Positions 9,219 through 19,191 are shown, counted from the stretch's first letter. The stretch is 64,000 nucleotides of DNA from UBA10349 sp003485905 (GCA_943787185.1 CALSLL010000002.1:124001-188000), one strand, 5' to 3'. A program made the numbers and translations. Notes: generated by a model not told the origin, from the sequence alone.

Positions 9219-9899
9219 TTGCTGTGTGGAAAAGCTGATGTTAGAAATAACATTGATCCGGCGGATATCGTTTCCGAAGTTCAACTAGATTCTTGGGCGC
9301 TAACCACTTTGCTAAGTGGTCAGGAAATTGTTTTTGATCCTTGGGCTGAGCCGCGTTGGGGAGAATCAGTTTCGTCAACCAATAAGTGGGCGGCTACCGA
9401 AGATGATGCTGAACATAATCAGGCTGGTATTTTTAGATTCTGGAGTGCTTCGCTTACCGATCCTGATGCTTTTCCTTTTCCTGAAATTTTTAATCCAACA
9501 CTAACTGTTTGTTATCCGATGGAGATCTCGCAGCAGGGTATCGATATTCATATTCTCCTCGAAGAGTATGCAGCGCTCCGCGTAGTACATATGGATTCAA
9601 ATGTGGCCGTTGAAGAACAGCCTTTATCACATTTGGGATACTCGATTGGGCGCTGGGACGTTGATACGTTGGTGGTGGAAACAAGTCGCGTTGACTTTCC
9701 GCATTTCAATACAATCGGCATTCCGCAGGGCCCTGGCGCTACATTCGTGGAGCAGTTTATTCCAAGTGAAGATGGTAAGACCCTAAGCTATAAATTAACT
9801 GTCACGGACCCGACGGCTTTTACTGAACCAGTTGAACTAACTAAACGTCGGTTAGCATTGCCAGATGCCAAAGTAGAGCCGTATGACTGTGCGATCTAG
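9219..9899 (+). pseudogene. 5'-truncated DUF6152-type protein (remnant or TTG-started)
   Basis: The frame encodes 226 residues that match the C-terminal two thirds of the DUF6152 protein at 10055-11131: LLSGQEIVFDPWAEPRW here against LLTNGQEFVNGRNRELRW there, then FRFWS, LGYSIGRWDVDTLVVET, GIPQGPG and a terminal Cys. The N-terminal signal peptide and the AHHGS-type segment are missing. An in-frame TGA lies at 9183, and the only possible starts are non-ATG (TTG at 9219). With no export signal, a decayed or truncated paralogue is the simplest reading; a functional short form cannot be excluded. Confidence 0.55.
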
Positions 9900-10054
9900 C
9901 TCTGCCCGAATAAACTTCGTTACATTTATTGAGCGCTGGGGAGTGTAAGCTAGCTTGAGGGTCAACTTAATGGTTGGCGTAGGCTTTTTACAATAGCGGT
10001 TAGCGAACGTCGTTTAAAGCTAATGCTTATTTTCAACGCTGGGGGGAGAACAAA

Positions 10055-11131
10055 ATGTTGAACTTAAAAAGACGTGCCAGCTTGGCTATTTTAGGCTGGA
10101 TGTTCGGAGTTTTAGCGCCAGCAAGTGTGCTTGCGCATCATGGGTCGGTGGTTAATCCAGAACTGTATCTGGCGGAAAACTTGGTTGAACTTGAAGGTGA
10201 GGTGACGGCCGTGTTTTGGCGTAACCCGCATCCTCGATTTAAGTTGAGCGTTATTAACGAGCTAGAGGAAGAAACCATTTGGGAGCTGGAAATGAACGGC
10301 AGCATAAATGGTTATCGGCGAATGGGAATAGGTGCTAACGACGTGGTTCAGGTTGGGGATCAGATAAAAGTCGCCGGGTTTATATCAAAAATAGATACTG
10401 ACTCCCTAGGGATAATTCATATATTGCTCACTAATGGACAAGAATTCGTTAATGGTAGGAATCGTGAGCTACGCTGGTCAACTCAGCGAATGGCGGGTGA
10501 GTTTCAAAATCTTGATGAGTCTACCGTCGAGAAGGCCAAACAGTCAGCAGATGGGGTATTTCGTGTTTGGGCTAATGTGCTGGAACCTGGAATAAAACCT
10601 GCGGATTACGAACCTTTATTCACAGATGCAGGCCGTGAATTAGCTCAGGCGTATGACCCGCTTAAAGATAATTTTGAACTCGATTGTACACAAGGAATGC
10701 CAGAAACAATGTTTGATCGCGGCTCTCCAATGGAGATAGTCAATGAGGGTGAGCGTATTCTAATTCGCCTTCAAGAGTACGACATAGAGCGAGTAATCTA
10801 TATGACAGAGCAAGGCACTCAATTGGACAGAATACATACTCCGCTTGGTTATTCTCAGGGGCACTGGGAGGGCGACACGCTGGTAGTTAACACTACCGAC
10901 GTGAGTTGGGCTTACTACGATGAGGTGGGTATCCCACAGTCTGAGCAGGTAAGTTTTATCGAACGGTTTTCCGCCTCGGATGATGGAAACATGTTGAACT
11001 ACCAGATCATCATAAACGATCCAGTTGTATTTTCTAAACCATTTGTGCGTAATTCTTCTAGAAAGTGGGAGCCAGGCCGTCAGGTAGAATTATTTAATTG
11101 CACACCTCAGTGGGAGGGTGTGGAAGGTTAG
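10055..11131 (+). CDS. Exported DUF6152 family protein
   Basis: A 358-residue protein with a signal peptide (residues 1-28, ending SVLA) followed at once by HHGSV. It then has the family pattern LEGEVTAVFWRNPHPRFKLSV and DQIKVAGF. This N-terminal domain is the DUF6152 type. The C-terminal half (about 160-358) adds FRVWANV, LDCTQGMPETMF, LGYSQGHWEGDTLVVNTT and GIPQSEQ, a module repeated in the truncated neighbour at 9219. Function is unknown; the histidine pair at the mature N-terminus could bind a metal (inference). GGGGGGAG precedes the ATG. Confidence 0.75.
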   Translation: MLNLKRRASLAILGWMFGVLAPASVLAHHGSVVNPELYLAENLVELEGEVTAVFWRNPHPRFKLSVINELEEETIWELEMNGSINGYRRMGIGANDVVQVGDQIKVAGFISKIDTDSLGIIHILLTNGQEFVNGRNRELRWSTQRMAGEFQNLDESTVEKAKQSADGVFRVWANVLEPGIKPADYEPLFTDAGRELAQAYDPLKDNFELDCTQGMPETMFDRGSPMEIVNEGERILIRLQEYDIERVIYMTEQGTQLDRIHTPLGYSQGHWEGDTLVVNTTDVSWAYYDEVGIPQSEQVSFIERFSASDDGNMLNYQIIINDPVVFSKPFVRNSSRKWEPGRQVELFNCTPQWEGVEG

Positions 11132-11218
11132 GCGATTAAAATCAAAACATAAAAATGTCTGCGAGTATCGGCGTAAAATGTTTTTTTGTTTTGAATTGAA
11201 ATATTGGATTGCTAATAA

Positions 11219-11593
11219 TTGAATACCCGAGTTTTTAGAGGAGAGAACCCGAGCTTTTTTGCTTATCACAATGGAAAGCTGCAGCCTAAAGCATATCCGT
11301 CAGGGAGGATATCGACCACATCGAATCTGGAAAGAGCTATTCATTATGCAAAACAGGGGGAAGATTATGAATACGGCTATATCTATATCATTGACCTCAA
11401 GCTGTGTGCACAGCATCACGTAGTCGTAGAAAAACAATCGTCTGTTCGAAATGAGTTGGATGCAGAAGTGACATTGCAACCTGCGAACGGTTTGGAATTA
11501 CCACTAGAAGTTATTGTGGAGATACGGCGTACACCGAGTTTGTTAGTAGAGTATAACTTTTGCGGTTATTACAACGAGGAAGCGCATACTTAA
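11219..11593 (+). CDS. Small protein resembling the ADP-ribosyltransferase (ART) fold
   Basis: A 124-residue protein with no signal peptide. An in-frame TAA directly precedes the TTG at 11219, so translation must begin there or at a later non-ATG codon. It shows the ordered R-S-E pattern of arginine-type ARTs: VFRG with Arg7, a ST(S/T) motif at Ser32-Thr34 followed by a helix (NLERAIHYAKQ), a strand YGYIYIIDL, and DAEVTLQP with Glu83 in an x-x-E position followed by the usual hydrophobic strand. Only about 125 residues are present, shorter than most toxins. It may be a degenerate or minimal ART or a structural mimic. No antitoxin-like partner is visible on either side. Confidence 0.5.
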   Translation: MNTRVFRGENPSFFAYHNGKLQPKAYPSGRISTTSNLERAIHYAKQGEDYEYGYIYIIDLKLCAQHHVVVEKQSSVRNELDAEVTLQPANGLELPLEVIVEIRRTPSLLVEYNFCGYYNEEAHT

Positions 11594-11708
11594 AGTATGC
11601 TCATTAATATCTACTAGCCCGCGAAAGGCTAATTAGATAGCATCTATGTGTTGAAGTTCACTACGGATTTTGCACCGCATTTGCAGCGCGTGTTCGCTAT
11701 AAAATAAA

Positions 11709-14222
11709 ATGATCGATCTATATCACCGGCTTATTCTCAGGAACCCAGCGATAGCGCTTATTGTTATCTTATGCCTGGTGTTGGGGGTTGGGTACTATGC
11801 CAAGAATTTTCGTTTGGATGCCTCGTCGGATTCGCTGCTATTGGAGAACGACCCGACACTGAGCGATTATCGCGAAACTCGAGAATCGTACGGAAGTGAT
11901 GAGTTTCTGGTGGTCACCTATACGCCTGAAGATGAATTGTTTAGTGAGGCGTCACTAAACAACCTTATCGCGATGAAGGCTGAATTTGTGGAGCTGGAAC
12001 GCGTGGGTTCGGTGCTTTCTTTATTGGACGTGCCGCTTATAGATAGCCCTCGCGTTACTCTTAGCGATCTTCAAGAAGGGATTAATACAATCGAAGCAGG
12101 TGCGTCGCCGGATCTCGCACGTATTGAACTGGTAGATAGTGTGCTCTATCGAGATTTGTTAGTGAATGCTTCAGGCACGACTACAGCGCTGCAATTAAAT
12201 CTTGTTCCGAATACTCAATTGCTTGATCTGCAGTTTCGTCGTGACCAATTACGCGCAATGCGCGGCACTGGCATGTCGGGTGAGCAACGGGCTGAGTTGG
12301 ATCAGGTGACCTATGATTATAACCGTGCGGCCGAGGCCTCACAGACTAGCCAGGCGGAATTAATTGCCGAAGTTCGCGAAATCATGGAACCTTATCGTGG
12401 CGCAGCTGAGTTATTTTTAGGTGGGGTACCGATGGTTGCATCGGACTCGATCGATTATATCCGTGGCGACTTATATACCTTTGGTGTTGGCGTATGTTTG
12501 CTGATTATAGTGTTGCTCTCGATTGCTTTTCGTAAGACTCGATGGACGGCTTTACCTGTAGTGACGTGTTTTGCAGCAGGCACCATTATGCTGGGCGTTT
12601 TGGGATTATTGGATTGGCCGGTGACAGTGGTTTCGTCAAATTTTATTTCCTTGATGTTAATTATTACGCTTTCATTGTGTGTGCATTTGATTGTGCATTA
12701 CCGCGAGCTTCATCGAATACAGCCGGATGCTGATCAGTTTACATTGGTGGCTCACACCATGGAGCAGAAGTTCTATCCAAGTTTATACACGGCGCTTACC
12801 ACTATAGTTGGTTTTGCGTCGTTAGCCGCTAGTGGCATACGGCCAGTGATCGATTTTGGTTGGATGGTATCTATGGGCGTGATGGCCGCTTTTGTTCTGG
12901 CATTTACCTTATTTCCTGCACTACTTATGTTGGTCTCGCCGGGTAAGCCATCGGTTGCTTCAGGCCACAATATACCGGGAAAGATTATAGGCCTGGCCGA
13001 GACCATTACTCGCAAAATGGCGAAACCTGCGAGTATTGTTGTGGCGATACTTTTTGTTGGCGCGCTATGGGGTATGTCGAAGCTTTCTGTTGATAATCGC
13101 TTTATTGATTATTTCAAGTCGTCATCAGAGATTTATCAGGGCATGGAGCTGCTGGACAGGGAGCTAGGTGGAACTATTCCGTTGGATGTTGTGGTAACTG
13201 CGCCACCGTTTGAAGAAATTTCGGATGCAGCGGGTGATGACTTTTTTGATGATCCAGATAGTGATTTTTATGACGACTTCGATGACGATTTTGATGATGA
13301 GTATGGCGAAGACGAAGCTGGCATTACTGCAACCAGCTACTGGTTTAATACGTTTCAACTGCGGCAGGCTGAGGCAATCCAGCAGTATTTAGAAAGCGTG
13401 CCTGAAACGGGCAAGGTACTTTCTATTGATACCACAATGAAATTGCTCGAACTGACAGCACCTAATGTCGCTAACGATGACTTCCTGTTGTCGGTGGTAT
13501 ACAAAAGTCTGCCGCCAATAATAAAAGAGGCTTTGGTTGACCCTTACATGAGCGAGGATGGAAACGAGTTACGTTTCTCGATTCGTATGTATGAGTCGAA
13601 CCAAACCCGGCCACGGAATGATGTGTTAACCGAAATACAAAATTCTTTGGTCAACGATCTTGAGCTGGGGGCTGATCAAGTCAAGATGACGGGTTTGGCT
13701 GTGTTATATAACAATATGCTGGTAAGTTTCTTTCGCTCGCAAATACTGACTCTGGGCTTTGTGTTTTTAGCTATTGTAGCCATGTTTTTGCTGCTATTTC
13801 GGAATTTAACAGTTTCTTTGGTTGCCATCGTTCCAAATATTACGGCTGCGTTTATGGTGCTTGGAATTATGGGATTTTTGCGCATTCCTCTAGATTTAAT
13901 GACCATTACCATAGCGGCAATTTGCATAGGGATTGCTGTGGACGACACTATTCATTACTTGTATCGCTACCGTGAGGAGTATCGTGCCTGTGGTGAACAC
14001 GACCAGGCGGTGACCATAGCGCACGATACGGTCGGGCGTGCGATGTTTTATACGTCTGTATTGGTTACCCTGGGGTTCTCGATATTGTCGTTATCAAATT
14101 TTGTACCGACAGTTTATTTTGGATTGCTAACGGGATTTGCAATGCTGGTCGCTTTGGTTCTGAACATTACTTTGCTACCAATATTATTGGGTGCATTTAA
14201 ACCGTTTAAGAAAACTGTTTAG
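11709..14222 (+). CDS. RND/MMPL-type membrane exporter
   Basis: An 837-residue inner-membrane transporter of the RND superfamily, MMPL-like branch. It has one N-terminal transmembrane helix, a periplasmic domain (about 35-250), a block of five to six helices (about 255-410), a second helix (about 435), a second periplasmic domain and a final helix block (about 670-835). GIAVDDTIHYLYRYREEY, in the last helix block, is the conserved motif of this family. Unusual is a very acidic tract at about residues 510-537, rich in DD, DF and DY, within the second periplasmic loop. Family members export lipids or hydrophobic compounds; no adaptor or outer membrane partner is adjacent. Confidence 0.75.
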   Translation: MIDLYHRLILRNPAIALIVILCLVLGVGYYAKNFRLDASSDSLLLENDPTLSDYRETRESYGSDEFLVVTYTPEDELFSEASLNNLIAMKAEFVELERVGSVLSLLDVPLIDSPRVTLSDLQEGINTIEAGASPDLARIELVDSVLYRDLLVNASGTTTALQLNLVPNTQLLDLQFRRDQLRAMRGTGMSGEQRAELDQVTYDYNRAAEASQTSQAELIAEVREIMEPYRGAAELFLGGVPMVASDSIDYIRGDLYTFGVGVCLLIIVLLSIAFRKTRWTALPVVTCFAAGTIMLGVLGLLDWPVTVVSSNFISLMLIITLSLCVHLIVHYRELHRIQPDADQFTLVAHTMEQKFYPSLYTALTTIVGFASLAASGIRPVIDFGWMVSMGVMAAFVLAFTLFPALLMLVSPGKPSVASGHNIPGKIIGLAETITRKMAKPASIVVAILFVGALWGMSKLSVDNRFIDYFKSSSEIYQGMELLDRELGGTIPLDVVVTAPPFEEISDAAGDDFFDDPDSDFYDDFDDDFDDEYGEDEAGITATSYWFNTFQLRQAEAIQQYLESVPETGKVLSIDTTMKLLELTAPNVANDDFLLSVVYKSLPPIIKEALVDPYMSEDGNELRFSIRMYESNQTRPRNDVLTEIQNSLVNDLELGADQVKMTGLAVLYNNMLVSFFRSQILTLGFVFLAIVAMFLLLFRNLTVSLVAIVPNITAAFMVLGIMGFLRIPLDLMTITIAAICIGIAVDDTIHYLYRYREEYRACGEHDQAVTIAHDTVGRAMFYTSVLVTLGFSILSLSNFVPTVYFGLLTGFAMLVALVLNITLLPILLGAFKPFKKTV

Positions 14223-14274
14223 TGGCTACTTTAGCAAGTAGAATGTGTGGCCAGCTCAATTTATAGCGGTTAAA

Positions 14275-14308
14275 AAAAGCCCCGTTGGAATATTCCAACG
14301 GGGCTTTT
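14275..14308. terminator. Bidirectional intrinsic terminator
   Basis: A 16-bp perfect inverted repeat (AAAAGCCCCGTTGGAA, two-base spacer, then its complement) with A- and T-tracts on both sides. It lies between the convergent RND exporter gene (ends 14222) and EF-G2 gene (ends 14338), so it can terminate both. Confidence 0.9.
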
Positions 14309-14337
14309 CACTATTTAGAATAGCTGATTGCTTGGAC

Positions 14338-16422
14338 TTACTTGGCAGCGTTACGTACCTTTACTTCTGCAATCACTTCTTCTGCCACGTTTCGCGGGCA
14401 AGCGCTGTAGTGATCAAACTCCATGGTGAACTGGCCACGCCCGGAAGTCATCGTACGCAAATCGCCAATGTAGCCAAACATTTCAGATAACGGAACTTCG
14501 CCATTAATCCGAACGCCGGTTGTTGTTGCGTCTTGCGACTTGATCATGCCACGGCGGCGATTTAAATCACCAATGACGTCACCAACGTGATCTTCCGGTG
14601 TGAATACGTCAACCTTCATAATTGGCTCCATCAGTTGCGGGCCAGCCTTGGGGATGGTTTGACGATAGGCCGCTTTAGCAGCAATTTCAAAGGCGACTGC
14701 TGAGGAGTCAACCGCATGGAACGCACCGTCCATGAGCGTGACTTTGACATCAACGCATGGAAAACCCGCGAGTACTCCGACGTCCATCGAATTGCGGAAG
14801 CCTTTGTCGATGGCAGGCCAGAATTCGCGAGGTACGTTACCGCCCGTCACTTTAGACTCGAACTCGTAACCGGTGCCGGTTTCAGCAGGCTCCAGTACGT
14901 ATTCAATCTTGCCGAACTGACCCGAACCACCAGATTGCTTTTTATGCGTGTAACTATCTTCAATCTGTTTGGTAATCGCTTCCCGGTATGCAACTTGTGG
15001 TTTACCACTTTCGACTTCGACACCGTGCGTACGTTTTAGGATGTCAATTTTGATATCCAAATGTAACTCGCCCATACCCTTAAGGATGGTTTCGCCTGAG
15101 TCTTCATCGGTTTCTACGCGGAACGATGGATCTTCTGCAATCATTTTACCAAGAGCGATGCCTAGCTTCTCAGAAGCAGCTTTATCTTTAGGCGAGACCG
15201 CCATTGAGATAACTGGATCCGGGAATACCATAGGCTCGAGCGTCGCTGGAAATTTTGGATCACATAAAGTGTGTCCAGTTTGAACGTTCTTCATGCCTAC
15301 TACAGCAACAATGTCACCAGCAGAGGCGCTGTCAAGCTCCTCACGTGAGTCTGCATGCATTTCTACAATTCGGCCGATACGCTCGGTTTTACCTGTAAAG
15401 GTGTTGAGCACACTGGTACCTTTAGCAAGTACGCCGGAGTAAATACGCACGAAGGTCAGAGCACCGAAACGGTCATCCATAATTTTGAATGCCAATGCGC
15501 GCAGAGGTTTCTTAGCATCAACTACAGCGAATTCTCCAGTCTCGTTGCCTTCTTCATCTACTTCAGGCTGTGGCTTAACTTCAGTCGGGCTTGGCAGATA
15601 ATCAATAACCGCATTCAAAATTAGCTGAATGCCTTTATTTTTAAAAGCTGAACCGCAATAAGTTGGGAAGAAGTCCAATGCTATCGTTCCTTTGCGAATG
15701 CAGGCGTTTAGAGTGTCCAAATCTGGCTCTTCACCGTCCAAGTACTTTTCCATCGCATCGTCGTCCTGATCAAGTGCCATTTCGACCAATGCTTCCCGAT
15801 ATTCTTCGACCTTGTCTACCATATCGGCCGGTACGTCTTCGATTTTGTAATTTAGTGGGTCGCTTGAATCGTCCCATACCCAGGCTTTTCTAGTGAGCAA
15901 ATCAACCACGCCGGAGAAATCATCTTCGATTCCAATAGGTAAAGTCATGACCATTGGGTTGGCACCCAGTACATTTTTAATTTGATCAACTACACGGTAA
16001 AAATCAGCACCCATACGGTCCAATTTGTTTACCAGAATGATTCGAGCAACTTCTGAATCATTTGCATAACGCCAGTTGGTTTCGGATTGTGGCTCTACCC
16101 CACCTGATCCACAAAACACACCAACACCGCCGTCTAGTACTTTAAGGGAACGATAAACTTCTACCGTGAAATCCACGTGACCAGGCGTGTCAATAATATT
16201 TAGACGATGGTCATTCCAAAAGCAGCTGGTAGCCGCAGACTGAATAGTAATTCCACGCTCGCGTTCTTGATCCATAAAGTCAGTGGTGGCTTCGCCATCA
16301 TGAACTTCTCCAATTTTATGAATTTTTCCGGTTAAGCTAAGGATGCGTTCGGTAGTTGTTGTTTTACCCGCATCAACGTGTGCAAAGATGCCGATATTTC
16401 TATAATTGCTTAGGTCAGTCAT
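14338..16422 (-). CDS. fusA2: Elongation factor G, second paralogue type (EF-G2)
   Basis: A 694-residue translational GTPase. G1 is AHVDAGKT (residues 14-21), G3 is DTPGH and G4 is NKLD; domains II-V follow with the usual EF-G motifs (GGSGQFGKI, MFGYIGDLRTMTSGRGQF). The sequence fits the second EF-G of gammaproteobacteria better than the str-operon copy: SYRNIGIFAHV-like start, YRSLKVLDGG, and an acidic insert EVDEEGNETGEF. It stands alone, without rpsL, rpsG or tuf next to it. EF-G2 forms can translocate or act in ribosome recycling, depending on species, so the exact role here is inferred. A bidirectional terminator follows. Confidence 0.88.
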   Translation of the reverse strand: MTDLSNYRNIGIFAHVDAGKTTTTERILSLTGKIHKIGEVHDGEATTDFMDQERERGITIQSAATSCFWNDHRLNIIDTPGHVDFTVEVYRSLKVLDGGVGVFCGSGGVEPQSETNWRYANDSEVARIILVNKLDRMGADFYRVVDQIKNVLGANPMVMTLPIGIEDDFSGVVDLLTRKAWVWDDSSDPLNYKIEDVPADMVDKVEEYREALVEMALDQDDDAMEKYLDGEEPDLDTLNACIRKGTIALDFFPTYCGSAFKNKGIQLILNAVIDYLPSPTEVKPQPEVDEEGNETGEFAVVDAKKPLRALAFKIMDDRFGALTFVRIYSGVLAKGTSVLNTFTGKTERIGRIVEMHADSREELDSASAGDIVAVVGMKNVQTGHTLCDPKFPATLEPMVFPDPVISMAVSPKDKAASEKLGIALGKMIAEDPSFRVETDEDSGETILKGMGELHLDIKIDILKRTHGVEVESGKPQVAYREAITKQIEDSYTHKKQSGGSGQFGKIEYVLEPAETGTGYEFESKVTGGNVPREFWPAIDKGFRNSMDVGVLAGFPCVDVKVTLMDGAFHAVDSSAVAFEIAAKAAYRQTIPKAGPQLMEPIMKVDVFTPEDHVGDVIGDLNRRRGMIKSQDATTTGVRINGEVPLSEMFGYIGDLRTMTSGRGQFTMEFDHYSACPRNVAEEVIAEVKVRNAAK

Positions 16423-16600
16423 GGTTCCAAAACCTGGTTTTTGTGGCCAAATGCAGAGCCAAATATGGCCCGTCTCTTAAAGGGCGCGGATAATAGGCGA
16501 AATAAGCACTAAACGCCAGTGAAAATCAGTGCAAAGACAGAGCTTTAATAATTCCTTTAGCCTTTGGTTTTCAGTCGATTCCTTGTGTTTAACTATCCAT

Positions 16601-18403
16601 TTACGGAAGCCTGCACGCGACCGTATTATTTAGACATTCCAGACCATCTGGTCCAAGCGCACCAGCGTCGGCCCGACGAGGGTCTGCGCCACCAAAAAAC
16701 ATCCCGTTATGCGATACGATGTTTTGCACGGCTCCCCACGTTCTAGACACGCTTTGCACGTCGTATCCCATTGCTTCTAGCAGGTGAATTGTGTCTGGGC
16801 TGAAGCCGGGTTCCAATTGCAATCGATCAGGTTGCCATTGGTGATGTATGCGCGGTTGTGCGGCAGAATCAGCACTGTTCATTCCAAAATCAATGACATT
16901 TACGATCTGTTGCAACACAGCGCTAATGATTCGACTGCCACCTGGGCTTCCGGTTACAAACCACGGCTTGCCATCTTTAAACACAAAAGTTGGTGTCATC
17001 GATGACAGTGGACGTTTTTGCGGCTGAATTTCGTTTGCCGTATCTCCCAAAAGCCCAAAGGCATTGGCAACACCGGGCTTTGATGAAAAATCATCCATTT
17101 CGTTATTAAGTAGCATGCCGGTGCCAGGAATTGTTATTCCTGAGCCGTAAGAAAAGTTCAGGGTGTAGGTATTTGCAACTGCATTACCTTTGCTGTCCAT
17201 AATGGAGAAATGTGTAGTGTCCGGGCTTTCGTAGTTATCGGGTTTGCCCGGAAGAATTTCATTGGATGGTGTTGCTTTACCGGCGACTATTTTTCCGGCA
17301 ATTTCTTTAGCGTATGTTTTATTAAGCAGCCATTCCTGAGGAACTTCATAAAAGTCAGGATCACCTAAATGCACGCTTCGGTCCGCATAAGCGTACTTCA
17401 TAACCTCCGCCATGCGGTTAATATAGAGTGCGCTGCCGTACCCTGTCGCGTTTAAATCAAAGTTCTCGAGTACGTTTAGCATTTGGATAATGTGAATGCC
17501 GCCAGAGCTAGGTGGTGGCATGGAGACGATTTCATGGCCGCGGTAATTACCGTGCACTGGTTCACGTTCAATCGCTTGGTAGTTAGCTAAATCATCAATG
17601 GTGATTAGGCCGTCGTGAGCCTGCATATCGGCGACGATCAGTTCAGCGGTTCGGCCGGTATAAAAGCCCTTTGGGCCTTCAGCAGATATACGTTCAAGTG
17701 TTTGAGCCAAGTCAGGCTGCTGAAATAAATCCCCAACTTGATAGTTGCTTTCGTTGTCCTTGTAGAATTTTTTTAAGCTTGCCTGATTCTTACCTAACCG
17801 CCGTTTCGCTCTAGTCAGGTTGTCCGCAAGATCTGAACTTACTATTATACCGGCTTTGGCTAATTCGATGGCCGGCGCCACAACATCAGTCCATGCCATG
17901 GTTCCGTAGTTAATTAGGGCATGGTGCAAGCCCGCTACAGTGCCTGGTACGCCAGCGGCCCTATGAGTAAAACGTGAATCGTCGGGAATGATTTCATCGT
18001 TGGCATCGAGATATAAATCTCGGTGTGCGGCTGCTGGGGCCTTTTCACGGTAATCTATTGCAATCGTTTGGTTTTGTTCAGAAAGATACACGAGCATAAA
18101 ACCGCCGCCACCAATGTTTCCTGCTCTAGGCAGAGCCACGGCGAGGGCAAATCCTGTGGCGACGGCCGCATCTACTGCATTGCCCCCACTAGCTAGTATT
18201 TGTGCGCCGACTTTGCTGGCAATCGCGTTCTGCGTCACTACCATTCCTTGAGAGTCGACAACCGGGTGATTGTATACGGCTGAGCGAAGAATGGCGGTTG
18301 AGTCAGCTGCAGGCCCTTGCGCGTGCAATGATATAGGAAGCCAGAGTAAGGAGGCTAGTAGAGCGGCAGTGGCTGTGTAAGTCTTTTGAGGTTTAGCAGA
18401 CAT
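16601..18403 (-). CDS. ggt: Gamma-glutamyltransferase
   Basis: A 600-residue periplasmic Ntn-hydrolase with a signal peptide (about 1-29, LHAQ). The proenzyme cleaves itself between Asp395 and Thr396 in DTTHFS, and Thr396 becomes the N-terminal nucleophile of the small subunit. Other family markers are GGNAVDAAVA (73-82), the PPPSSGGIHI segment (296-305), NNEMDDFS and a GSPGGSRI oxyanion loop. The enzyme transfers or hydrolyses the gamma-glutamyl group of glutathione and related peptides. It is divergent from the phosphoribosyltransferase at 18579 and lies 178 nt downstream of the EF-G2 start on the same strand. Confidence 0.92.
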   Translation of the reverse strand: MSAKPQKTYTATAALLASLLWLPISLHAQGPAADSTAILRSAVYNHPVVDSQGMVVTQNAIASKVGAQILASGGNAVDAAVATGFALAVALPRAGNIGGGGFMLVYLSEQNQTIAIDYREKAPAAAHRDLYLDANDEIIPDDSRFTHRAAGVPGTVAGLHHALINYGTMAWTDVVAPAIELAKAGIIVSSDLADNLTRAKRRLGKNQASLKKFYKDNESNYQVGDLFQQPDLAQTLERISAEGPKGFYTGRTAELIVADMQAHDGLITIDDLANYQAIEREPVHGNYRGHEIVSMPPPSSGGIHIIQMLNVLENFDLNATGYGSALYINRMAEVMKYAYADRSVHLGDPDFYEVPQEWLLNKTYAKEIAGKIVAGKATPSNEILPGKPDNYESPDTTHFSIMDSKGNAVANTYTLNFSYGSGITIPGTGMLLNNEMDDFSSKPGVANAFGLLGDTANEIQPQKRPLSSMTPTFVFKDGKPWFVTGSPGGSRIISAVLQQIVNVIDFGMNSADSAAQPRIHHQWQPDRLQLEPGFSPDTIHLLEAMGYDVQSVSRTWGAVQNIVSHNGMFFGGADPRRADAGALGPDGLECLNNTVACRLP

Positions 18404-18578
18404 CTGTTTGGTAGGTAGTAATTGCGGTGCGAGGGTTAATTTTGTGGATCACACTGTAGCCTAAGTTTACACTCTCTTTGCACTCGCGTTATATACACTT
18501 ATGCTCAATTTGCCCTATGTTTGATTCAGCCAGCAGGTGTCGCATAATGTGAGTCGAGTTTCTTAACAACGCTGTCGA

Positions 18579-19139
18579 ATGTCAAAAATATTTTTAACTG
18601 CTGATAGATTATTGCTGCAATCATTTCGTTTAGCCGAAATGATTTACGACAGTGAATATCGTCCGGACCTTATTTGCGGTGTTTGGCGTGGGGGGGCATC
18701 GGTTGCTGTTGCTGTACACGAGTACTTTTCATGGCATGGGGTAGTCGCTGACCATATTCCGATCAGGTGCAGGTCTTATTTCGGGGTCGAACAGCAAAAC
18801 ACGCAGATTAAAGTAGATTCGCTTGAATATTTGTTAGCGCATGTTGATCGCAGTACAAATTTACTACTTGTTGACGATGTGTTTGATACAGGCAGAAGCA
18901 TTAATGCAATTATTGATACGTTGGAGACCACTAGTGAAATCAATGCCGCTAGAATTCGGGTAGCTTGCCCGTGGTATAAGCCTTTAAAAAATAAAACAGG
19001 TCGAACGCCGGATTATTTTGTTTGTGAAACAGATGATTGGATTGTGTTTCCTCATGAATTGGATGGATTAGATTATCAGGAGATTTTGGCTGGGAAACCT
19101 GATATCGGTAAAACCTTGAAGTTTCGAGAGAGCGAATAG
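18579..19139 (+). CDS. Phosphoribosyltransferase family protein
   Basis: A 186-residue type I phosphoribosyltransferase. The PRPP-binding loop is LLVDDVFDTGRSI (about residues 97-108), and the pyrophosphate loop region is CGVWRGGASVAV (33-44). The hood is short, and the C-terminus shows DYFVCETDDWIVFPHE, reminiscent of xanthine/hypoxanthine phosphoribosyltransferases. It probably works in purine salvage, but the base specificity cannot be read. It is divergent from ggt and lies 52 nt before the regB-like gene. Confidence 0.75.
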   Translation: MSKIFLTADRLLLQSFRLAEMIYDSEYRPDLICGVWRGGASVAVAVHEYFSWHGVVADHIPIRCRSYFGVEQQNTQIKVDSLEYLLAHVDRSTNLLLVDDVFDTGRSINAIIDTLETTSEINAARIRVACPWYKPLKNKTGRTPDYFVCETDDWIVFPHELDGLDYQEILAGKPDIGKTLKFRESE

Positions 19140-19191
19140 ACGCGACAAAATGTCTCATGTATTGATAGTGAAATTGCATCATCATTAGACT

